64,000 nucleotides of DNA from Salticus scenicus (Eukaryota > Arthropoda > Arachnida > Araneae > Salticidae). Below the pieces are notes generated by a model. It searched no databases and had not been told where the DNA came from. It was given only the letters and a program-made list of their open reading frames with translations. The first letter of the stretch is position 1; each line of letters opens with the position of its first letter. This document shows positions 55,225 to 64,000 of the stretch, piece after piece. Made by a program: the position numbers and the translations under genes. The stretch spans positions 2,547,436-2,611,435 of the forward strand of contig OZ005662.1 in the NCBI GenBank assembly GCA_963930645.1, given 5' to 3'.

Positions 55225-57290
55225 TGAATTTACTGTTTTGTGGTGCTTTCTTATTATCTTCTCTTCTGTTTTCTTCCGTTTCGTGATATTTGTGAAATAT
55301 GCCAGCAGGCCCATAGCTGCAGGTACAAAAGCTATCTTGTGCAATGAAGATATGTTCCAGTTAGCATAGGATGCAAAAACTGCACAACTGGAGGACTTAC
55401 CGAGGGAAGCTGTCCTTCCTTTTCTTTTCAATCTTCCTTAAACTGCAACTGTTTAAACACATATTTCACTTTTTAAACGTTTCAGGATGATATGATATGC
55501 TTTTTTTTCTCTCTTTCTCTTTCCATAGTAATAATAATTATAAATTTATACACTTAAACTGCAATTTTCAAATTTACTAGATGAGGCTAAGTCTTAAAAA
55601 ACAATTCGTTAAAAATGACGTATAACTTAAAAATTTTCAAGAAATTTGTAAAATTTTGGGAGCGTAGTGATTAAATCTACAAGTCTCTCATGACAAAGGT
55701 CTTAGCAGAAGAATTAAAAATTATTTTGCATGGAGCAATTTTAAAAATTTTATCTTATTAAATTTAAGTAGTTTCTGAGAAATATGTAAAATTTTGGATC
55801 AGGAAGTGAAAGCGGTGAGTTGCACAATTAATGAAAAATGTGTTTTTTCTTTGGATTAAAGCTGAATTGACCAAACTTACGTTCGATTTGATTGAAAGAG
55901 TTGAATAATACCATGAAAATTAAGTAATACCAAATTAAAAAGCACCATAAAATTCAAAAGCATGCAAAAGTTCAAATGGAAAACAATTGAACAATACAAG
56001 AAAGTAAAATATTAAATGTTTATCTATTTTAAGAAAAGTTTTCTTTACTGCATGCCATGATGAACAAACATTCTTTCTTCAATAAACTTTTCCTTCCTTT
56101 TCTTCCATCTGACATCGGTGTTAATGAAATGAGCTAGCAAGCCCATATCTACATGCACGAAAATAATTTTGTGCACTGAAGATATGTTCCAGCTGGCATA
56201 GGATGCAAAGACTTCATAAATGGAGAACTTTCTGGGGAAAACTGCTCCGTCTTTTCTTCTTCACTCTTTTTTTAAACATTATCTATATAAAATATATATT
56301 TTAATATTTAAGGATAATGTGTAATTTTTTTAAACTATAGATATATACTCTGAAATTGCTTATTACAAATTCGTTAGTTGAGGCTATGTCTGCAATAAAT
56401 AAAATTTTTAAAAAGGAACTAAAAAATTTTATAAACAAACACCATAAAATTAAAAAACACACGCAAAAGTTTGAATGGCAAACAACTGAAAAGGCAAGGA
56501 TACAAGAAAATCAAATGACAAATTTAAATGTTATTACTTTTAGATTTATTTACAGCATGTCACAAAGAACTGGCTGTCTTCAATAAGCTTATCCTCCTCT
56601 TTCTTCTATCGGATGTTGATATTAATAAAATCGCTAGCAAGCCCACGTCTACAGGCACGAAAATAATTTTGTGCACTGAAGATATGTTCCAGCTGGCATA
56701 GGATGCAAAGACTTCATAAATGGAGAACTTTCTGGGGAAAACTGCTCCGTCTTTTCTTCTTCACTCTTTTTTTAAACATTATCTATATAAAATACATATT
56801 TTAATATTTAAGGATAATGTGCAATTTTTTTAAACTATAGATATATACACTGAAATTGCTTATTACAAATTCGTCAGTTGAGGCTATGTCTGCAATAAAT
56901 AAAATTTTTAAAAAGGAAAAATACAACTAAAAAATTTTATAAACAAACACCATAAAATTAAAAAACACACACAAAAGTTTGAATGGCAAACAACTGAAAA
57001 GGATACAAGAAAATCAAATGACAAATTTAAATGTTATTATTTTTAGATTTATTTACAGCATGTCACAAAGAACTGGCTGTCTTCAATAAGCTTATCCTCC
57101 TCTTTCTTCTATCTGATGTTGATATTAATAAAATCGCTAGCAAGCCCACGTCTACAGGCACAAAAGCAATTTTGTGCACTGAAGATATGGTCCAGCTGGC
57201 ATAGGATGCAGACTTCATAACTAGAGGACTTTCCAAGAAACACTGCTCCTTCCTTTCTCTTCGATTTTCTTTAAACTGTGATTGTTTATA
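55225..57290 (-). repeat. Four-copy tandem array preserving a short reading frame
   Basis: The landmark GTGCA(C/A)TGAAGATATG occurs at 55,339, 56,171, 56,671 and 57,174, giving periods of 832, 500 and 503 bp. Copies 2 and 3 are nearly identical, so that duplication is recent; copy 1 is older and longer. On the minus strand each copy keeps an open segment around SYASWNISSVHKIIFV followed by GLLA. Third-position and conservative changes are visible between copies (SYANWNISSLHKIAFVP in copy 1). That suggests a coding exon or a decaying gene family. No domain was recognised, and no complete gene structure could be drawn. Confidence 0.65.
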
Positions 57291-58440
57291 ATTTTGAGCC
57301 TTTCAACTGAATTTTTTTTAAATTGTACTTTATGCATTTTTTGCATTTAAATTTTTCTTTTAAAATGTATTTTGAAGCAATTTTATTTTCTACCATTCTG
57401 AGTAAGGCATTCTTTGATAAACTTTCCTAAAGTTTGTAAATCTCAAGGATAATAGTAAAATTGTGTCAAGTTAGTTATTTATTAAAAACACTAAGGCATA
57501 TCATAAACTGTATTATTATTCCCAAGTAACAAATATTAGTTCTTGTTTTTATAAATTCAAATTAACATCACTCAGAAAGTATGTGTACAACTTAATCAGC
57601 AGTCCACATAATGCAATCTATTCTATGTAAATATATCTTACTATACTATTCAAAATGTAATGTGTAATAAATAAATTTATTGAAATTATCATTATGAAAA
57701 TGATTGAACTGATAATTACATGTTTACATGTAATCATCAGTTCAATCGTTTTCATTTCAAAGGGTGATATTTAACAAAATAAATATCCAACTAATATACT
57801 AATTAAAAGGAGAATGATCACTATTATATCACAATTTTAAGTCAAATGTCTAAACAAATAACTTGATGCAAGATAAGCTATCAGGATAGTATTAGATACT
57901 AACATTCCAATAAGTTATAGCAATAATATACACAATATTACTTTTAATTAAAACATATATATATATATATTAATTCTAGGCACTTATACAACTTACAGAC
58001 ATTAAATTCAACTTTAACAATTATAAAACCATTGAAACTTGTGTTTACGTACATACCTTGCATCAAGTTGTTCACATACACACACAAAATAGAACATTTG
58101 AATTCCAGCACTATTAATTAATTATTCATTTAAATGCAGATGTGAAATAATAACATACATCGGCAAAATATAAAATAAATATACGTCAATCTCTTTTCAC
58201 GTTTATCTATGCATAATATAAACACGACAATTTTATGTTTAGTGTACATGTAAGATGTTTCCAATTACCTACCTGTGAACGTTTCCATTTTAAAACCCGG
58301 AAAAGCTTGTATAGAAAACAAAAATATCTATTCAATTACCAAATAAATGTTTTAAATCATACTTCAAAGTATCCAAATCAGGAGATAAAAGCATCTAAAA
58401 TTTATACACATATTTTGTAAAGTATTAAACAAATTTCTAT
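57291..58440. other. AT-rich spacer with a perfect-stem hairpin
   Basis: No gene. ATGAAAATGATTGAACTGAT at 57,694 onward pairs with its near-complement ending at 57,755 (29-bp arms, two mismatches, 4-bp loop). A TA microsatellite lies at 57,955-57,970. Confidence 0.5.
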
Positions 58441-58985
58441 TGTTGATATATGAACTCTGACGTTCGTTTCGTCAATCGTCATCAATTCACATTCAGGTCT
58501 TCAGATGCAACCCTTGTGCTTGTTATCGCGACTCGCGCTCGCTCGCCAAAGCCCGATTATGTCTTTTCGCCAAGGTTCTGAGGAGTCGGCATTTTCCAAA
58601 TTCGCGCCTGGTTCGTATTTAAGCTGAAACTGAACTGACTCACATTCAAATGGTTATCCGCGTTTGTAATGATCGATAGATGGCGCTCTCTGAACACTGC
58701 AGTTGTTAGTAAATATAACAGGCACGTGTAATTATTATTCTTTCTCCGCCATTTCATCATGGAAAGTCGATTGCATAATATGAGGATATGCAGTGGTGTG
58801 ATAATTTCACCTTAGCCCACCAGAGGGCGAGCATTTCATTACAATCGCGGATAGTGCTTACCCTTAAAATGCTTTCTAATTATTTATTTGTATGTTAGCT
58901 TTTTGTTGTTTAGCCCATTAATTAATGATAACCACATAGGACCCAAAAGAATGTGGGATGTAGTTAAACAATAATAAAAATTAAA
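58440..58985 (+). promoter_or_regulatory. GC-richer upstream region of the second zinc-finger array
   Basis: This half kilobase is clearly GC-richer than its surroundings and ends just before the array's ATG, so it is a good candidate for promoter and leader. It contains the 40-bp element (58,567-58,606), CGCGACTCGCGCTCGCTCGCC at about 58,526 (a CpG cluster), GATGGCGCTCTCTG at about 58,679, and CCACCAGAGGGCG at 58,817-58,829, an exact match to the CTCF core consensus. Transcription start not determinable. Confidence 0.4.
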
Positions 58986-58987
58986 AT

Positions 58988-60222
58988 ATGAATACAGATC
59001 TAACCATAAATACGGATGAAAAACAATATGTGTGTGAAGAATGCTTAAAAAATTTTTCTAATGAAGATAATTTAATTGCGCATCTTCGCATTCATCCGGA
59101 AGAAAAATCATATGTGTGTGAATTATGTTTCAAAACATTTTCTTTAAAGAGTACACTAAAAAATCTTCCACTTGATACACGAGAAAAACCATATATGTGT
59201 GAAGAATGTTCTAAAGGATTTTCCCAAGAATATCATGCAGAAAATCAACATGTCCTTTCAGGAGAAAAGCCATATGTATGTCAAGACTATTCTAAAGAAT
59301 TTTCTCGAAAGAGTAGTTTAAAAGGTCATCATCGCATCCATACAGGAGAAAAACCGTACGTATGTGAACAATGTTCTAAAACTTTTTCTCGAAAAAGCCA
59401 TCTAAACACACACTTTCGTATTCACACAGGAGGGAAGCTGCATGTGTGTGGAGTATGTTCTAAACGATTTTGTACAACAGGTTGATTAAAAAGACATCTT
59501 CGCGTTCATACAGGAGAAAAACCATATGTGTGTAAAGAATGTTCTAAAGAATTTTCCGATAAAAGTTATCTAACAAGACATCTTAGAATTCATACAGCAG
59601 AAAAACCATATGTTTGTGACGAATGTTCTAAAGGATTTTTTGAAAAATGTAGTCTAAAAAACATCTTCGCATCCATTCTGGGGAAAAATCATATGTGTGT
59701 GACGAATGTTCTAAAGCATTTTTTGAAAAAGGTAGCCTAAAAACACATCTTAGAATACATACCGTTGAAAAACCACATGTGTGTGAAGAATGTTCTAAAC
59801 GATTTTTTACATCAAGTGAATTGAAAAAACATGTTCGAATTCATACAGGAGAAAAACCGTACGTATGTGAACAATGTTTTAAAACTTTTTCACTAAAAAG
59901 CCATCTAAACACACACTTTCGTATTCACACAGGAAAAAAGCCTTATGTGTGTGAAGAGTGTTCTAAAGGATTTTCCGATCAAAGTTGTCTAAGAAGACAT
60001 CTTAGAATTCATACAGGAGAAAAACCATATGTGTGTGAAGAATGTTCTAAAGGATTTTCTGATAAAAGTAGTCAAAGAGGCCATCTAAGAATCCACACTG
60101 GAGAAAAACCATATGTGTGTAAAGAATGTTCTAAAGGTTTTTCTGCAAGTTATAATCTAAAAAGGCATCTTCGCATCCATAATTTAGAAAAACCATATGT
60201 GCGTAAAGAATTTTCTAAATGA
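58988..60222 (+). pseudogene. C2H2 zinc-finger gene, 14 or more fingers, broken
   Basis: Single-exon array like the one at 8,714-9,595, with the same N-terminal pattern (MNTDLTINTDEKQYVC). About fourteen 28-residue units can be counted. Lesions: TGA at 59,483-59,485 inside finger 6, a one-base loss in the A run at about 59,655-59,661 inside finger 8, and a final stop inside finger 15, after which finger sequence decays. Several fingers in the first half have lost zinc ligands: finger 2 lacks its HxxxH spacing, finger 3 has QHVLSGEKP, finger 4 has QDY in place of the second Cys. Fingers 9-14 are in good order. Fingers 5 and 11 (LNTHFRIHTG) point to internal block duplication. A shortened protein from fingers 9-14 is possible but unsupported. 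Confidence 0.85.
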
Positions 60223-60249
60223 TTTTGTCAAAAGAGATTAAAAAAAAAA

Positions 60250-62980
60250 AATGCGTATATTCAGGTAGAAACTATAGTAGGCGAAGTATGCACCATTTTT
60301 TTTCTAAAACGGCATTTATTTACACACTTTTCTATACACCTGTTTATTATTATATGGAAAAAAACATGCATGTGTCAAGAAAAAAAATCTGTAAAACAGA
60401 AAATTTAAACATAACATCTATGCACATATGTCGTAGAATAAGTGCACGTGTGCAAATAATATTAGTAAGTCATCTTTAAAAACTTTTTTTCATCAGCTAT
60501 ATGTGTATGAAATGTGGTATAAAGTGTTTTCTTAAAAGAAAGATTTAAATAGACATGTACTCGTTGATGTAAACTTATAAGTGTTAATAATACCCGAAAA
60601 TTTTCTTAAAAGGATGTTTTAATACACAAATACAATCGCATCGAAAAATGATAATTCGTACAGGGTTGTTCGAATTAAAATGACCCAACTCAGATTCCTC
60701 TGACACCTGTTCTTACCATCGGATTTTGATGACATTTTGTATATATGTGTATGGACCATGTGGAAATGATGTCTGAGAGTGTTTAAAAAAAAAAGAGGGT
60801 AATTTTCGCCATCAGGTGGAATTGCAGCTTTTAAAGGAAGAAAAAAGAAAAGAACTGCATTGGGAAGAGAGTGGACATTCTGGAAAATCGGCCGTCTTAG
60901 GGAGGCATACTATTGTAACAATCGCAGTTATCCTAGATCACAAGTCGGGTCGTAGTCGTAATTTTGATAGAAATGTAACGCCATCGGCCATATTGAGTCG
61001 TAAAGTTGTGATTGTTGTCATAAAAAATTGCGACTGCCTACGCTCTCCCGTAAGCTCTCACAAGTAAGATGGCGGATATTAGGGTTGATCAATGAGAAAT
61101 AAAATATTTATTTATTTAATTATTCTTGTGTGTGGAATGCCATTGTTGATACAGAAAATTAAATTAATAACCTTAGTATAATTTTAAAATGACAAGATTT
61201 ACTTAATTAAACGTGATATCGCACAAACACGAAAATCACCAATATTGTTCATTTATGATTCATTATTTAAAAATTTGTATAATAATGCGAAATGAACAGC
61301 ATATTTCTCATTTTCTATAATAATAATATTTATTATTATTAACTGTATGTATATTATTTTGTATCGTTTGTTCCTTGTTAAAAAAAGTCAAACTATATTT
61401 TTACACTAAGGGTACTTAATGTGTTAAGGACTCCTTAAATATCATTCACAGGTATAAATGAATTCTCTTAATAATAGATATATGATATATTTATCATTAA
61501 TAAGTCTTCCCTCGCCATTCTTTCTGCAGACAAGTAGGAATTTTCAGTGATTTTGCATGTTAAGTAGTTTAACCCCTCATTTATCACAGAAGTCATTAAA
61601 TAATATAAAGCAGCTTGATACAACTAAAAACCAAAATTCTAAACTGATTTTCATCAAAATTATTTAAATTGTAGAGTTAAAATCATTATTATGAAAAAGA
61701 AAAACTATATATGTGGGGAATTAATTTTGTATCTAAAAGTAGATTATGAGAGAGTTACTTTCTAGAATTTTTAAGCTGTTGGTGAAATGCTAAAATTCAT
61801 TAATGGGATTTTTTTTTTATTCACAAAATTTATATACAGTCTCTTATTTATAAGATTATTGTAACTCCTACATTCTGAGATATTTTAACTCCTACAATAT
61901 TTTAAGCATTAAAATTCAGAAATATTCTTTAAAGTTTTAACTTTCCAAATTTAGGTATATACTATAGATTACATATGTTTACTTTAATTTTCTTATTGAA
62001 TTGAAACATTTATGTTTAATAGTTTTAATGTAAGTAATAATTTTAAAGCATGGGATAATTTGGGTATACATTGCATTTTATTAATTAGGGAATGAAAAGT
62101 AATCATTTTATATACCTGCATCATTGTTACCTAAGGTTGTATATGCTGGCAACACTGATATTGACAAAAGTTTTGTTTTTCAAAGATAGCAATGCAAACA
62201 TATCCATATATTATTAATTTAAATTAAGGTGTACGGATTCAAATTCATCATTTGAGATAAAAATGTTTCCACCACTTGTGTAAAGTAGCTTTTGAATTGG
62301 TTTTTATAATCATTTTTATAATCATTTTCATTCAATTTTGTGTCCTCTAAAATCACCTCTTTTTCAAAATTGAATGTATTCTATTTTCTTATAAAACAAA
62401 AGACATTGCATATTTTCTCCTCTTTTACCAATAAAATATTCTGGTCACCTTATACGTAAAAAATAGAGTAAGTTAATCATATTTTGTGGTGAGTAGCTTT
62501 TTTTTCCAGCGAGTATAATCAAAGTTGAAATTTTGGGCTCTGATACTGCTATCCCATTTAAATTTTAAAACGTTTTATTATGAAAGGTGCTACATTGAGT
62601 AAGAAAATGTTACATATTTTTTTTCTAATTAAATCTTCATGTAATGCAGAGTTAAATGAATGCTTTGCTTAGTAGGGGATCTAATAATATCTTATGTGTT
62701 TAAATTTTGAGTTATTTTTGCTAATATTTCTGGATTATTCTTTTATAGATAAAATAATTTATTGTACTTTAAGTTCCATTGAAATTAATAGGTTTTTAAT
62801 CCAGCTATCTCACTGTTTCAATTAATTAATAAATTGCTTAACTTAAGATTTTAGAGAGTTTTTTTTCATGATTTAAGGAGAGGGGGTGGGGAGGTAATTT
62901 TCTTGCGGTTAATTTATATTTCTTTTTTTTTTTACTTGTTGCATTGGAATTTTAAAAGACAACTTGTTGATAAAATACAC
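60250..62980. other. Mostly AT-rich spacer
   Basis: No supportable gene. At 60,300-60,560 faint finger-like words (SRNYSRRSMHHF-type) may be further decayed zinc fingers. TACAGGGTTGTTCGAATT at about 60,659 looks like a TA-flanked transposon end with no partner. A GC-richer piece at 60,800-61,085 has an 83-codon open frame with no domain. Confidence 0.35.
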
Positions 62981-62984
62981 TTTT

Positions 62985-63190
62985 AAGGTAATTTTCAAGT
63001 GACCTTCACATGAAAATAAAATAGCAAAACAACTTGGTTAAAGAACTCATCCTAGCTATTTTAAGATAAGTTCGCTGGCTAATTTTAGTTCGATTTAGAG
63101 TATTATTTCAGAAGTTTTTGTGATGACAATATTTCTATTATATATAGATTTTTAAAAAAAGTGATTGTAGTAGGTCAATTTCTAAAAAAA
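62985..63190 (+). repeat. Dispersed repeat R2, copy 2
   Basis: Second copy of the 53,935-54,170 repeat, same orientation, with blocks AACAACTTGGTTAA, AAGATAAGTTCGCTGG, GAGTATTATTTCAGA and a TTATATATAGAT tail. The tail word GTAGGTCAATTTCTAAA follows, matching TACGTCGATTTCTAAA of copy 1. Confidence 0.6.
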
Positions 63191-63289
63191 TTGGAACAAC
63201 TTCAATATATCCCCACAATGATATTTGGCGATTATGGCTAAATCATAAATCTAAAAATAATAAATCATAAATCCAAAATAAACAACATA

Positions 63290-63560
63290 TACAGCCCGAT
63301 TCACAGCGCGGCGGAGTAGAAGAGTGAGTGAGACGTGACGTAGCCGAAAGCTTCATCTCTACTCCATCGCTGTTCTCGGGAGTAGGAGAAATTGCTATTC
63401 CGGGGCCCGTTTCACTCGCACACGAGTTGTGACAGCTGATCGATGAAGCAAGCGAGAAGGCGTCCCTAAAATGACGTCAGTTTTACCGATTATGATAGAA
63501 AACGTAGCGATATAACCAATAGGAAAAGTTTCATCGGAATATTGTTTGTAATCAAAAGCA
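63290..63560. other. GC-richer patch with CpGs and a CRE palindrome
   Basis: The stretch stands out by base composition. It has CACAGCGCGGCGGAG, several CACGAG/ACGTGAC words and a perfect TGACGTCA at 63,472-63,479. It could be a promoter of a gene outside the window, or a GC-rich repeat. No exon with splice sites could be drawn; the minus-strand frame at 63,395-63,595 has no domain. DNA beyond 63,600 is plain AT-rich. Confidence 0.3.
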
Positions 63561-64000
63561 CGTGCAGTGCATACTGCGTAGTTGTAGAAATTCAATTATG
63601 ACAGTCCGTGTTTGCTCCAATTTACATTTTCACATATTTGATAAATAACTTTATTTACATCAAGTTTTTCCAAAAAAATTTTAACTATGAATTAAATAAG
63701 TTCTTAATTTCGGACTGAAATATTATTGTTTTATGTATGTGAATAATAATTATAATGTCATATACATTAATTATTCAGTCATTTGCAAATTGGATTAAAG
63801 CATTTCTTCTGAACATCTTATGTGGAGCATAAAAATATAATTACAAGTTGTAAATAGGTAAGGAGAGTGATTTATATATTCTTGCTTGATTATTAAATTT
63901 CAGTTGAAAATTTGATATATATGTATATATATGTATTGATATAAAGACTTTTGTTATAAATTGGTATGAATTTTTTAAAATTTACAGTGTTTGCTTACAA

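Noticed and set aside
1..64000. CRISPR arrays, bacterial operons or rRNA genes
   Set aside because: Base composition, introns and transposon types show animal DNA; no regularly spaced repeats or rRNA signatures were seen.

Overview
This is AT-rich animal DNA (long A/T runs, TA microsatellites, GT-AG introns, mariner/hAT/piggyBac/Tc1 remnants, a tRNA-derived SINE, two tandem C2H2 zinc-finger genes). The mix of repeats, with an arthropod-type Maverick/Polinton, suggests an arthropod and most likely a spider. That assignment is inference. Host genes are sparse and most recognisable coding sequence is transposon-derived.

Layout. 0-8.5 kb: diverged dispersed repeats with no gene. 8.6-9.6 kb (minus): a single-exon ten-finger C2H2 gene, open throughout, with a decayed extra-finger tail. 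10.26-11.55 kb: a full-length mariner with both TIRs and a frameshifted transposase. 11.99-12.11 kb: first exon of a THAP-domain protein with a stop. 14.59-16.91 kb: a minisatellite rich in GGCCAAT/ATTGGCC, then a 1.35-kb element with CCCAGT...ACTGGG ends and a perfect 8-bp duplication. 17-24 kb: AT-rich spacer with small repeats.

24.4-37.6 kb is the centre of interest: a dead Maverick/Polinton (adintovirus-like) element. Its plus-strand late-type genes run protease fragment, packaging ATPase (frameshifted), an unassigned 182-aa protein, a small basic protein, and a broken further protein. Tail to tail with them on the minus strand is a protein-primed-type DNA polymerase B gene split into about 17 exons by short GT-AG introns (28.47-36.56 kb). 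A piggyBac-like remnant cuts off the protease N-terminus at a TTAA, and a 2.1-kb TIR element sits inside polymerase exon 15. Upstream of the polymerase lies a repeated block with three perfect TGACGTCA sites. No major capsid, penton or integrase gene was seen, so the element is incomplete as well as mutated.

37.7-46.5 kb: a broken THAP/P-element-type transposase, a piggyBac-type MITE, a chimeric Tc1 remnant, a hAT-type non-autonomous element with perfect 8-bp TSD, a tandem duplication and a LINE-like tail. 48.0-49.2 kb: a SINE with 10-bp TSD beside a candidate host exon. 50.5-57.8 kb: foldback palindromes, one with a 15-bp TSD, and a four-copy tandem array that keeps a short reading frame. 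58.4-60.2 kb: a second zinc-finger gene with GC-richer upstream DNA, broken by a stop and a frameshift. The rest is AT-rich spacer, with a GC-richer patch near 63.3-63.6 kb.
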